40,648 nt of DNA from HGM13233 sp964478515 (GTDB lineage: Bacteria; Bacillota; Clostridia; Oscillospirales; Ruminococcaceae), in assembly GCA_964478515.1 (NCBI GenBank), contig CAYZIL010000022.1, positions 1 to 40,648 on the forward strand, read 5' to 3'. The translations under genes and the position numbers were made by a program. Below, one piece after another: positions 1-7,365 of this stretch (its first letter is position 1; every line of letters begins with the position of its first letter). A model generated the notes under the pieces. That model was not told the DNA's origin, searched no databases, and saw only the letters and a list, made by a program, of their open reading frames with translations.

Positions 1-252
<252 letters not shown>

Positions 253-304
253 TCGTTTCAATTCCTATGTTTTAAATCTTTTGTTCTCCTTCTTCTCTCG
301 TTCG

Positions 305-329
305 GTTTTAAGGGCCCGAGACTTAAAAC
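305..329 (+). other. Inverted repeat in the 23S-5S spacer
   Basis: GTTTTAAG (305-312) and CTTAAAAC (322-329) form an 8-bp stem with a 9-base loop in the spacer between 23S and 5S. It may be part of rRNA processing structure; the role is inferred from position only. Confidence 0.4.
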
Positions 330-380
330 AGAATAGTATACAAGTGCAGATTAAAATGCCGGAAACGGCTTTTAATACCA

Positions 381-498
<118 letters not shown>

Positions 499-505
499 TT
501 TATAT

Positions 506-581
506 TCCTCGTTAGCTCAGTTGGTAGAGCATGCGGCTGTTAACCGCAGGGTCGTTGGTTCGAGTCCAACACGGGGAGCCA
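506..581 (+). tRNA. tRNA-Asn (GTT), CCA encoded
   Basis: Full cloverleaf. The acceptor arm TCCTCGT (506-512) pairs with ACGGGGA (571-577) with one wobble. The D stem is GCTC/GAGC. The anticodon stem TGCGG/CCGCA encloses the loop CTGTTAA, so the anticodon is GTT (Asn). The T stem TTGG/CCAA flanks TTCGAGT. G578 is the discriminator base and CCA is encoded. It is cotranscribed with the rRNAs, immediately after 5S. Confidence 0.97.
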
Positions 582-590
582 CACTTAAAA

Positions 591-621
591 AGCCTTTGTC
601 TGTCAGACAAAGGCTTTTTTG
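591..621 (+). terminator. Rho-independent terminator of the rrn/tRNA-Asn transcript
   Basis: AGCCTTTGTC (591-600) pairs perfectly with GACAAAGGCT (606-615) around the loop TGTCA and is followed by a T run, ten bases after the tRNA CCA. Confidence 0.9.
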
Positions 622-631
622 TTTTAATACG

Positions 632-670
632 AAAAAAAGGACGCATAGGTTGCAACTCTATGCGTCCTTT
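632..670 (-). terminator. Terminator for the minus-strand phosphatase cassette
   Basis: A 13-bp perfect stem, AAAGGACGCATAG (636-648) with its complement at 658-670. Read on the minus strand it ends in seven Ts (complement of 632-638). It lies about 100 bases past the stop of the PP2C-like gene, and together with the rrn terminator it insulates the two convergent units. Confidence 0.8.
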
Positions 671-774
671 GCGTTTGTAATAGGTAATTAAGGCGGCTAT
701 TGGCGTCTGTTTTGCCAGCGCTGAATGGTATTTCCGGCATATTTAATAGATGATGAATATAAAAACGCAGCAGG

Positions 775-1569
775 CTAAACGGTAAACCTGATGTAGCTTC
801 GGTCATCGTAGCTGATGTTACCCGCTGTCAGTCCTTTTGTCGACTTGTAAAGGTCAATCAGCAGCGGGTCGTGTTTTAATAGGTAGGCAAGCTTGCTTTC
901 GCTCGCTGCAAGTGTGCTCTTGACAAACGGGTAGCCGTCGCTTGCCAGCACAATTTCGCTGCCGGGCGCAATAGCGTGTATTTTGACAAAATCCGCGACA
1001 GGTACGTCGCCGTTTACCACCGGGTAGCCGAACTCACCGCGCCGGTTGGCATATTTATACTGTTCGACAAGGTCGCTCATTATATAGTCACGACCGGGGT
1101 CGGCCGTCATTATTTCTCGCTCGCTCACTCCTGATTTAATCAGGCGCTTTATGCAGTCTGCGCGTTTTGCGGCAAGTCGGACATCTATTTTCTTTTCGTT
1201 TGAATAAAGCCTGCCGTTTATCATAAACGGACAGTCGCCGTAGCTTATTAGCTTTGCGCTGCGCGCGTTGTACATCACAAGCGAGCCGCAGGGGGTATCC
1301 GTATAGCCGGCGGCGGCGGCTTTCTTTCGCAAAGCGCTGCTTATTTTGCATATTATGTCGTATGCGCACAGCGATAAATCAACAGCAGTGACAGACTCGG
1401 CTATGCATGCGGCCGCAAAACCACCGGAGCGTTTGCCCGCAATCACCTCGTCCTTTTTGCTGGTAGTACCGTCAATAACCGCGACGAAATCGCGGTCGGC
1501 AATAATTATATCCTCACAGTCTTCCGCCCGCCCGCTCTTTGATTGCGTAAACTGCTCTGTTATTTGCAT
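775..1569 (-). CDS. PP2C-like (PPM family) protein phosphatase domain protein
   Basis: 264 residues, cytoplasmic, no signal peptide. What I see: an early acidic EDCED followed by FVAVIDGTTS (metal-binding Asp-Gly of PPM phosphatases), then GGFAA, LISYGDCPF, EIVLASDGYP and a C-terminal DDRSYI. The DG...GD...SDG...DD order is that of PP2C enzymes, which remove phosphate from Ser/Thr using two metal ions; these short prokaryotic forms often lack regulatory domains. Its start overlaps the stop of the upstream small gene by ten bases (ATGCAAATAA), which suggests translational coupling. It is the last gene of a three-gene minus-strand unit that reads toward the rrn operon. The substrate is unknown; divergence from well-studied PP2Cs leaves activity to be shown. 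Confidence 0.75.
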   Translation of the reverse strand: MQITEQFTQSKSGRAEDCEDIIIADRDFVAVIDGTTSKKDEVIAGKRSGGFAAACIAESVTAVDLSLCAYDIICKISSALRKKAAAAGYTDTPCGSLVMYNARSAKLISYGDCPFMINGRLYSNEKKIDVRLAAKRADCIKRLIKSGVSEREIMTADPGRDYIMSDLVEQYKYANRRGEFGYPVVNGDVPVADFVKIHAIAPGSEIVLASDGYPFVKSTLAASESKLAYLLKHDPLLIDLYKSTKGLTAGNISYDDRSYIRFTV

Positions 1570-1790
1570 AATCCCGTCCCGTTCAGATAATCGGTCAGCA
1601 TTTTGTGAGTAGCAACGGCCGAGGGCGTTGCCTTATAGGCTTTTCCGTTTATTACGAAGCAGTCTGGCGCGAGAAAAATGTCGGACAGCTCGTCTTTTTT
1701 CACAAGTATCATTTTATATCCGTCAGAATTACAGATATACTGTATGCCTGCATTCGGTTTTTTTGCCGCTCTTGAGCCCGAACCGAACAC
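1560..1790 (-). CDS. Small protein of unknown function in the phosphatase cassette
   Basis: 76 residues if the GTG at 1790 is used; I do not recognise the family. There is no obvious membrane segment. It is fairly charged, with a central run ILVKKDELSDIF and a C-terminal helix-like stretch. There is no convincing ribosome binding site before this GTG, and the frame stays open for about 23 more codons upstream into the end of the membrane-protein gene without another ATG, GTG or TTG. The real start may therefore be a rarer codon, or translation may depend on termination of the upstream gene. It overlaps the phosphatase start by ten bases, so it is cotranslated with it. Possible roles (adaptor or substrate of the phosphatase) are speculation from position. 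Confidence 0.55.
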   Translation of the reverse strand: MFGSGSRAAKKPNAGIQYICNSDGYKMILVKKDELSDIFLAPDCFVINGKAYKATPSAVATHKMLTDYLNGTGLCK

Positions 1791-1822
1791 GTCACTTAGC
1801 TGCCGGGAATTGACGTTGAGCT

Positions 1823-2887
1823 TTACATAAACATCAGCTGCGGCTTTCCGCCTTCAACGAGGTCGCGGTAGAAAAACAATACGTTGTCGCGAAAGGAGAA
1901 GTCCGCAAACATTTTGCCAAAGTCGAACGCAGGGAGCTTCGACAAATGAAGCTCGTCTGCTATTTCGTGAGTAATGGCATTTTCCAGACCCTTGAGCGTC
2001 AGCCGGCGACTCTCGTCCAGGCAGTATTTTGCCTTCAGCGAGGCCCCCACACTGTTCTGCAACGTTCTTTTTCCTATAGAGACCTTGCCGTGGCGGTATA
2101 TAAAGACAAAATATCCGTCGCTCGTCTCGACATAGCCGTTATAGCCGAGATGGTTGGACAATGTTGACTCGGAAAGGCTGCGGACAAACGGCCCTTCCTC
2201 AAAGCGCTCGCGGTAGGAAATGCCGTTAATTTTATAATCAATACAGCGGTTTGTAATAAGCGAATAATAATACTTGGTTCTGGAAGTGTGCAGTACTGTT
2301 TTACTGCCGACATCAATGCTGTCGAGTCTGATATTGGTTTGGTTGTATATCTTTGAGTATTTATATATTTCACCCAGCGCTTTCATATTTTCGGCGCAGT
2401 ACGGGTTGTCATACATTTTCTCACAATCGTCTATCAGCGTGGCTTTGTTCGCGAGATAAACGGCGTCGAATACCGGAATGGTATACTCCGCGCTGTCTTT
2501 GCGCGTCGGTTTGCAATCGGAAAACGCCTTACCGATTTTTACATTCTGCGCTAAGGCAGCCGTGTTGTCCAGCGTAATGAAGCTGCCGCACCGGCTGTAA
2601 TTCTTTACCATGCGGTCGTAATTAACATCCAGCTTGTCTTCGTCTTCCGTCTTTCTTCTGACGGCGCCGGTTATCAGCAGCACCAGCGAATTTAACACGA
2701 AGGCGAGAAGTATGGAAATAAACATATTGGGCTTGAATAAATCGGAAAAAACTATTTTGCTGCCGACAGCGCAATATATTATTACTATTGCTAAGGTGAT
2801 AAGGCCGCCGAACACCGCATATATCAAATCCTTGTTCGTCATTGCGCGGAGTATTTTGGTCCTATTTCTTCCGTTCTTTTTCAACAT
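1823..2887 (-). CDS. Membrane protein with degenerate Nudix-like C-terminal domain
   Basis: 354 residues from the ATG at 2887; a later ATG at 2842 (339 residues) is also possible. Neither start has a clear ribosome binding site, but a -10 box at 2943-2948 argues against starts further upstream. Two hydrophobic segments lie near the N terminus (about residues 20-43 and 53-75), followed by a long soluble domain, presumably cytoplasmic. Near the C terminus, HEIADELHL resembles the REUxEExGU half of a Nudix box, preceded by a GYFVFIYRHGKVSIG stretch like the strands before that box, but the upstream Gly/Glu positions of the box are not conserved. A hydrolase role is therefore uncertain. First gene of the unit that continues into the small protein and the PP2C-like phosphatase. 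Confidence 0.6.
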   Translation of the reverse strand: MLKKNGRNRTKILRAMTNKDLIYAVFGGLITLAIVIIYCAVGSKIVFSDLFKPNMFISILLAFVLNSLVLLITGAVRRKTEDEDKLDVNYDRMVKNYSRCGSFITLDNTAALAQNVKIGKAFSDCKPTRKDSAEYTIPVFDAVYLANKATLIDDCEKMYDNPYCAENMKALGEIYKYSKIYNQTNIRLDSIDVGSKTVLHTSRTKYYYSLITNRCIDYKINGISYRERFEEGPFVRSLSESTLSNHLGYNGYVETSDGYFVFIYRHGKVSIGKRTLQNSVGASLKAKYCLDESRRLTLKGLENAITHEIADELHLSKLPAFDFGKMFADFSFRDNVLFFYRDLVEGGKPQLMFM

Positions 2888-2942
2888 AACGCAAAAAGGC
2901 AAATCGCCGTTACCCTTCGCAGAATTTCGCGGTTGTAATTCG

Positions 2943-2948
2943 ATTATA
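2943..2948 (-). promoter_or_regulatory. -10 box of the minus-strand phosphatase cassette
   Basis: Minus-strand TATAAT (complement of 2943-2948) lies about 55 bases upstream of the ATG at 2887. No good -35 box is visible 16-18 bases away, so the promoter may be activated or weak. Confidence 0.45.
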
Positions 2949-3108
2949 CACATAACGGCAGAAAATAAAAAGCCGTCGCTGCAATTTATCCCGAAATTGC
3001 GCAATTTCAAGTTTACGCGGCACAAGCAAGCACGGCATTGGCAGCGAATTTGAAAGTATTGCGGCTGTGTTCATGCCTGAAACATTATCTGGCAAATACA
3101 GACAAAAT

Positions 3109-3137
3109 TTGTATTGCGCATCCGCAATTATTATGCT
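3109..3137 (+). promoter_or_regulatory. Promoter of the small membrane protein gene
   Basis: TTGTAT (3109-3114), 17-base spacer, TATGCT (3132-3137), then AAGGAG (3161-3166) before the ATG at 3174. It is divergent from the phosphatase cassette promoter. Confidence 0.55.
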
Positions 3138-3173
3138 ATTCTTACACTGAAAACACAAAAAAGGAGCGATAAA

Positions 3174-3539
3174 ATGTTTAATAATATGGGACGCAAGATT
3201 AGGACAGTCGGAAAAGTATTTTGCTGGATAGGCATTGTAATTGCGATACTCGCAGCAATAGCAGGGATAATTGCGGGCGTTGCCGCGGTAAGATACAGCG
3301 GAAATGTTGGGTATGTCGTAGGTATTATAATCGGCTCTATTCTGGGCGGATGCCTGTTGGCGCTGCTCTCGTGGGTTGGCAGCTTTATGCTTATCGGCTA
3401 CGGCGAACTTATTGAGAACACGGCAATAATAGCAATGAACACGCAGCCCGAGCAGAGAAACGCGGGTTCCGAAATCAATACAAGCCCCGCCTATATGTAC
3501 CAGCCTGGCTCTCAGGCGTCTCAATACACACCCGAATAG
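3174..3539 (+). CDS. Small membrane protein, unknown function
   Basis: 121 residues. The start at 3174 is chosen because AAGGAG sits seven bases upstream; a longer reading frame from 3114 would begin inside the promoter. Two clear hydrophobic segments (about residues 15-40, rich in Ile/Ala/Gly, and 50-75) are separated by a short loop. They are followed by a hydrophilic tail rich in Gln, Asn, Ser and Pro. Many Clostridia carry similar short proteins with a GKVFCWIGIVIAI-like first helix, but no function is established that I know of. It is transcribed away from the phosphatase cassette. Confidence 0.7.
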   Translation: MFNNMGRKIRTVGKVFCWIGIVIAILAAIAGIIAGVAAVRYSGNVGYVVGIIIGSILGGCLLALLSWVGSFMLIGYGELIENTAIIAMNTQPEQRNAGSEINTSPAYMYQPGSQASQYTPE

Positions 3540-3631
3540 AATTGGACTCTTGAGCGACCTTTTACAGCTGTCGTCTGAGTAGAAACAGTAAACAGAGGAT
3601 AATACGGCAGTGCAGGCGCCGGCGGCTATAT

Positions 3632-3704
3632 TCCCCGTCAGCTCACCTGGCCTGGATGCGGCTGTCAACCGCAGGCCGTGGTTCGCGTCCGACACGGAAA
3701 AGCA
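3632..3704 (+). pseudogene. Decayed tRNA copy (tRNA-Asn-like, anticodon position GTC)
   Basis: Aligns base for base with the tRNA-Asn at 506-581: TCCCCGTCAGCTCA against TCCTCGTTAGCTCA, then ATGCGGCTGTCAACCGCAGG with an intact anticodon stem. The D arm is altered and its stem cannot close, the T arm has lost a base, two acceptor pairs are mismatched, and the terminal CCA is GCA. The anticodon position reads GTC instead of GTT. Similarity also extends 5' into the 5S tail (about 3616-3631, GGCGCCGGCGGC against GGTGCCGGCTTT). A hairpin terminator follows, as in the functional copy. It is very unlikely to give a working tRNA. Confidence 0.75.
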
Positions 3705-3708
3705 AAAT

Positions 3709-3743
3709 GAGTGCTGTCGCCAATAGGACGGCGCTCTTTTTTT
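3709..3743 (+). terminator. Hairpin terminator after the decayed tRNA
   Basis: GAGTGCTGTC (3709-3718) pairs with GACGGCGCTC (3727-3736), allowing two G-U pairs, and is followed by seven Ts. Its spacing after the tRNA copy parallels the rrn terminator. Confidence 0.7.
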
Positions 3744-3750
3744 GCGACGC

Positions 3751-3804
3751 CGCTGCCGGCGAAAGCAAAAGCGCTGAGAGGACTTAATTATTGCGGCGGC
3801 AGCG
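3751..3804. repeat. Spaced inverted repeat CGCTGCCG/CGGCAGCG
   Basis: CGCTGCCG (3751-3758) and CGGCAGCG (3797-3804) are complementary across 38 bases, flanked by T-rich and A-rich runs (3737-3743 and 3808-3814). A second short palindrome, GCGGTTCAAAACCGC, lies just downstream near 3832-3846. Function unknown; possibly a remnant of the sequence that created the tRNA copy. Confidence 0.4.
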
Positions 3805-3855
3805 ACGAAAAAAGAACATGGTGAGTTTCCCGCGGTTCAAAACCGCCAAGCGGTG

Positions 3856-3884
3856 TTGACGCGCAAAAACGATTGAGATAAAAT
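3856..3884 (+). promoter_or_regulatory. Upstream promoter of the deoR-type regulator
   Basis: TTGACG (3856-3861), 17-base spacer, TAAAAT (3879-3884), about 170 bases before the regulator start. The palindrome CAATGT-AA-ACATTG (3895-3908) lies just past it, where an operator would be expected. Confidence 0.6.
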
Positions 3885-3894
3885 GGAAACAAAA

Positions 3895-3908
3895 CAATGT
3901 AAACATTG
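3895..3908. promoter_or_regulatory. Palindromic operator candidate
   Basis: CAATGT (3895-3900), two As, ACATTG (3903-3908): perfect 6-bp half sites located 11-24 bases downstream of a -10 box. Binding by the DeoR protein or another factor is inferred. Confidence 0.4.
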
Positions 3909-3999
3909 CAGCCTTTACCTGTCAATAAGGCCGCAAAACAGCTTTACGCCCCATAACAGCGGTTTATTGGCCCCGATGCAGACAAAATATTACAAAACA

Positions 4000-4028
4000 T
4001 TGCAAAATCTGCTGAGGTTATGTATTAT
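4000..4028 (+). promoter_or_regulatory. Proximal promoter of the deoR-type regulator with TTGCAAAAT site
   Basis: TTGCAA (4000-4005), 17-base spacer, TATTAT (4023-4028), 30 bases before the start codon. The -35 is part of TTGCAAAAT, a motif repeated in the divergent PTS control region, so autoregulation is plausible. Confidence 0.6.
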
Positions 4029-4057
4029 AGAAATATAAAAGAAACGGAGGAGAAATT

Positions 4058-4819
4058 ATGCTTGCATCTGAGCGGGAAATATATATACTCGACCAATTAA
4101 AGAACAAGCGGGCCGTTACTTTTAAGGAAGTAGCAGAGGAACTGCGCGTTTCAGTGGCAACAGTCCGCCGGGATATAGAGCTGTTGGAAAAGAAGGGTCT
4201 GCTGGTGCGGGTGCGCAGCGGCGCCACGCGCACGGGTTTGGAAAACGCCATGAACGAGCCGCAGCCGCTAATAACCAGCGCGAAGGCAAAATTGAATGTG
4301 CTTGCCAAAAAAGAGATAGCCCGCCGCGCCGCGGCCTATGTCAGCGACGGCGAGTGCGTCTTTTTGGACGGCGGCACGACTGTGGCCCAGATGGCCGAAT
4401 TTATTGAGAACAAGAACATCAAAATTGTCACCCCGAATGTTTTGGTAATGCCGGGATACCGACAGACAGTGGCAGAATTTTATTTTCTCGGCGGCTATTA
4501 TCGCTCGCTGCACGCCAGTACAGTTGGCCCCTATGCCGAGAGAATGATAAAAATGTTCCATTTTGACCACGCGTTTTTCGGCTGTTCCGGCGTTGAGCTG
4601 ACGCAAAACGCAATCTATGACGACGATATTGACACAATATCCATAAAGGACATTGCGCGCACAATGGCCGACCACTGTTTTTTGCTGGCAGACTCCAGCA
4701 AGCTGAACATTACCTCCTACTGCAGAATGAGCGACATAAACGATTACGAGTGCATTATTACCGACTCTGCCAAGCAGCTGCCGAGCTACCCGGACAATTT
4801 TATCGTTTGTAATATATAA
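4058..4819 (+). CDS. DeoR-family transcriptional regulator
   Basis: 253 residues, the usual length of the family. The N-terminal winged helix-turn-helix (about residues 5-57) carries the family signature (VTFKEVAEELRVSVATVRRD, then a wing). The C-terminal DeoRC sugar-phosphate sensor has FLDGGTTVAQMAEFI and LLADSSKLN. Family members usually repress sugar catabolic operons until a phosphorylated intermediate binds. The start has a strong GGAGGAG site. It stands upstream of, and convergent with, the PTS IIC gene and shares TTGCAAAAT motifs with the PTS control region at 6.57-6.87 kb, so it most likely controls this locus and itself. Confidence 0.92.
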   Translation: MLASEREIYILDQLKNKRAVTFKEVAEELRVSVATVRRDIELLEKKGLLVRVRSGATRTGLENAMNEPQPLITSAKAKLNVLAKKEIARRAAAYVSDGECVFLDGGTTVAQMAEFIENKNIKIVTPNVLVMPGYRQTVAEFYFLGGYYRSLHASTVGPYAERMIKMFHFDHAFFGCSGVELTQNAIYDDDIDTISIKDIARTMADHCFLLADSSKLNITSYCRMSDINDYECIITDSAKQLPSYPDNFIVCNI

Positions 4820-4833
4820 AAAGTAAAAATAAT

Positions 4834-4869
4834 GAGGGCGCTGTGCCGAGCACAGCGCCCTCTCTTTTT
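4834..4869. terminator. Bidirectional terminator between the regulator and PTS IIC genes
   Basis: GAGGGCGCTGTG (4834-4845) pairs perfectly with CACAGCGCCCTC (4851-4862); seven Ts follow on plus and an A-rich stretch precedes it, giving a U tract for minus-strand transcripts. Confidence 0.88.
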
Positions 4870-4896
4870 TTGTGGAATAACACAGCTTGTAATAAT

Positions 4897-6213
4897 TTAG
4901 ATTGCAATGCCGAAGAATCCGGCGAGAGGTCTGAGCAACCAGGCGTAGAAAAGACCCATGGAGACGCAGTCCACATCGGTCATTGTGTAGGCGGCGAGCG
5001 AGGGCACGCCGGCAACTACGACTTGTGCAAGGTACGGGGCGATAAGCGCGGGCAGCAGCGAGATAAACAGGCCGTGAATAATGCTCGCTATAATGGCGCC
5101 GCGTTTGCCGCCGGTGGCGTTGGCAAATATTGCAGCCGTGCCGCCGGCAAAGAAGTTGCTCATGATTCCGGGAATAACCATCGGCAGACCGAACAGCGGC
5201 CAGAGGAACATGCCGATAACGGTGCCGACAGTGGTGAAGATAAAGCCGTAGACTATCGCGTTGGGGGCGTAGGGGAAAAGCACCGGGCAGTCGAAAGCCG
5301 GAATGGCGCCGGGAACGACTTTGTCGGCAATGCCCTTGAACGCCGGAACCAACTCGGCAATCAACAGACGAACACCGGTCAGCAGTATAAACAGACCGAC
5401 GCAGAATGTAATGCCTTCCAACATTGCGAACACGATGTAGTTGAGGTCACCAGAGGCCTCGCCGACGACGCTCGGCCCGGCCAGGATTGCCATAATAATG
5501 TACAGCGGTACCATGACTATGCCGACGGCAATGTAGGTATCCTGCATGAAGGCCAACTTGTTGGAGTTGAGGGTGGTGTCTTCAGTCGAGTTTTCTTTCT
5601 TGCCGACAAGCTTGGAAATAAAGGCGGAAAGAACATAACCCAGCGTGCAGAAGTGGCCGATAGCGATGTCGTCGCTGCCGGTTATCTGGCGGACATATTT
5701 CTGGCCGATAGCCGGGAAGAAAATGGTCGCAACGCCGCCGAGAACGGAGCCGATGATAATGGAGGCCGTGTGGCCGAACCCGCAAAGGCCAATGCCGAAC
5801 AGTATGCTTATCATCGCCATGTAGATGGGCGCCTCACCGTTGAGGAATATGTATTTCCATTTGGAGATGCGCGCGAAGAGAATGTTGCACACGAAAATGC
5901 CGGCGTAGGTGAAAGCGATGTCGCGAGCAAGCAGGGAGTCCTGCATTGCAATGGCGAGAACCGCCTCAATCGACGCGACAGAGCCCTGAATGCCAAGGCC
6001 GGCCGCGAACCAGACGCCGAAGTATTCCAGAGAACCGCATATGACGTTGGCGCCGGCGGACAGAATCATCATGCCCATCATGGTCTTGAATGTGCCGGCA
6101 AAACATTCGCCGGCCGACTTGCGCTGCAGCAACAGTCCGATAAGGGCGAAAATACCGAGAATCATCGGCGCCTTAATAAGGATGTTGTTGGCAATAAAAC
6201 TAAGAACAGCCAT
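4897..6213 (-). CDS. PTS transporter subunit IIC, ascorbate (SgaT/UlaA) family
   Basis: 438 residues, a polytopic membrane protein with about ten or more hydrophobic segments. Family signatures of UlaA are visible: VRLLIAELVPAFKGIADKV, the following VPGAIPAFDCPVLF, and APNAIVYGFIFTTVGT (compare the VRMFVAEL...APNAVVWGF block of E. coli UlaA). It is the membrane channel that moves a sugar while it is phosphorylated by IIB. UlaA itself takes L-ascorbate, but family members differ and the neighbouring SIS proteins point to a different, possibly amino-containing, substrate. It lies 60 bases downstream of the IIB gene in the same minus-strand unit; a good ribosome site (AAGGAG) precedes the ATG. 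Confidence 0.9.
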   Translation of the reverse strand: MAVLSFIANNILIKAPMILGIFALIGLLLQRKSAGECFAGTFKTMMGMMILSAGANVICGSLEYFGVWFAAGLGIQGSVASIEAVLAIAMQDSLLARDIAFTYAGIFVCNILFARISKWKYIFLNGEAPIYMAMISILFGIGLCGFGHTASIIIGSVLGGVATIFFPAIGQKYVRQITGSDDIAIGHFCTLGYVLSAFISKLVGKKENSTEDTTLNSNKLAFMQDTYIAVGIVMVPLYIIMAILAGPSVVGEASGDLNYIVFAMLEGITFCVGLFILLTGVRLLIAELVPAFKGIADKVVPGAIPAFDCPVLFPYAPNAIVYGFIFTTVGTVIGMFLWPLFGLPMVIPGIMSNFFAGGTAAIFANATGGKRGAIIASIIHGLFISLLPALIAPYLAQVVVAGVPSLAAYTMTDVDCVSMGLFYAWLLRPLAGFFGIAI

Positions 6214-6273
6214 AATTTACTCCTTCTTTTTTTACCGTTTCTTTGTGTTATTCCCCCGGGTATAACCTATAAA

Positions 6274-6567
6274 TCAAAGCCAGCCGTTCTCGCGAAGGAC
6301 GGGCTCCAACTTCTCCTTTATCTCGGTCGTGCTGACCAGAGATTTCAAATAGATTTTGTGCGGGAAACCTGTAAAAGTATCGAACTTGGGCTTGAAATTC
6401 AACCCGGCGATAAGGATATCAGCTTTTTTCGAGCCCGCTGACAGCATATCGCTGTGGTCAACGTGCGCGCCGGTAACACCGAGCTGCTTGAGTGCGGATT
6501 CTACCGCCATTTGGCAGACAAGACTGCTGCCGCAGCCGTTGCCGCATACCATTAAAATAGACAGCAT
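6274..6567 (-). CDS. PTS subunit IIB, ascorbate/lactose-type
   Basis: 97 residues, cytoplasmic. MLSILMVCGNGCGSSL carries the phosphocysteine loop; the Cys at about residue 8 accepts phosphate from IIA and passes it to the incoming sugar. Length and fold signature match UlaB-like IIB proteins. First gene of the minus-strand unit, followed by IIC. AAGGAG precedes the start. A TTGCAAAAT element lies 45-53 bases upstream. Confidence 0.9.
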   Translation of the reverse strand: MLSILMVCGNGCGSSLVCQMAVESALKQLGVTGAHVDHSDMLSAGSKKADILIAGLNFKPKFDTFTGFPHKIYLKSLVSTTEIKEKLEPVLRENGWL

Positions 6568-6869
6568 TTTACATTACTCCTTCATTTATTTTCACAAGAC
6601 ACAGAGAACAGTTGCAAAATATTCCACAATTAGGAAAAAAGATGAAGTGTATTTGACGCAAATGACCCTACTTCATATTTCAATCCAAATTATAAGCGCG
6701 GAAACTGGAGCTGTCAACGAAAAGATTGCAAAAATAGACAGAATCGTGCAAATAACACAAATCAAGAGTGGCATAATTGTGCAACATTCGGGGTTTATTT
6801 TGTCTGAGCAGCGTGATATTATAATTTGTGAGAAGAATGTTGCAAAATATGACAATCATGGGAGCTTTT
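6568..6869. promoter_or_regulatory. Divergent control region between PTS IIB and IIA genes
   Basis: An AT-rich 300-base region between divergent units. On plus, TATAAT (6820-6825) is a strong -10 with no good -35. On minus, TTCATC and AATATT (6618-6623) with a 17-base spacer are a weak candidate. TTGCAAAAT occurs at 6612-6620 (over the minus -10) and 6840-6848 (just downstream of the plus -10), with a near copy TTGCAAAAAT at 6726-6735 and a half-palindrome TTGTGCAA at 6777-6784. The same motif overlaps the regulator's own promoter. This arrangement fits repression of both units by the DeoR protein. Confidence 0.55.
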
Positions 6870-7334
6870 ATGTTATTCAGCGAGATAGTAGAGCAAAAGA
6901 GATTTGCATTTTACGACAGGGCTCCCGACTGGCGCACGGCCATCACCATGGCTTGCCGGCCGCTGGTGGCAGGCGGTTTTATTACCGACGAATACGCGGG
7001 AAGTATAATCCGCTGCGTCGAAGAACTGGGCCCGTATATAGTTATTGTGCCAAACGTTGCTATACCGCATTCCGTAAAGGGAGCGCAGGGCGTGCTGAAA
7101 ACGACAGTCGGCTTTGCCAAATTTGCCGAGCCGGTCGTGTTTCACGACAGCGACAGCGACGAGGACAAACCGGCGTCGGTATTTTTCACACTTGCCGCTC
7201 TCAACGAAGACGAGCACTTGAAAAACATGCGGCAGCTGTTCCGTGCGCTCAGCGACGAGCAGTTGCTGGAAGAAATACAGCGCGTGAGCGAGCCGGAACA
7301 GTTGATAGAGCTTGAACAGCGCTACTTTAATTGA
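6870..7334 (+). CDS. PTS subunit IIA (fructose/ascorbate-type domain)
   Basis: 154 residues from the ATG at 6870, chosen because GGGAG lies just upstream; a longer frame from 6828 would start inside the operator region. The active-site block GPYIVIVPNVAIPHS contains the phosphorylated His of PTS-EIIA type 2 domains (UlaC, MtlA-IIA), which takes phosphate from HPr and hands it to IIB. The downstream DEDKPASVFFTLAALNEDEH matches the family's typical strand and DxxxH helix start. First gene of the plus-strand operon; SIS protein 1 follows after 31 bases. Confidence 0.88.
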   Translation: MLFSEIVEQKRFAFYDRAPDWRTAITMACRPLVAGGFITDEYAGSIIRCVEELGPYIVIVPNVAIPHSVKGAQGVLKTTVGFAKFAEPVVFHDSDSDEDKPASVFFTLAALNEDEHLKNMRQLFRALSDEQLLEEIQRVSEPEQLIELEQRYFN

Positions 7335-7365
7335 AATCAATAAGCAATATCTTAAGGAGACATGA

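Noticed and set aside
4843..6441. 532-codon plus-strand open frame opposite the PTS IIC gene
   Set aside because: It is antisense to a clear UlaA-family gene, its translation is low-complexity and charged with no family motif, and it spans a terminator and two minus-strand genes. Typical GC-rich shadow.
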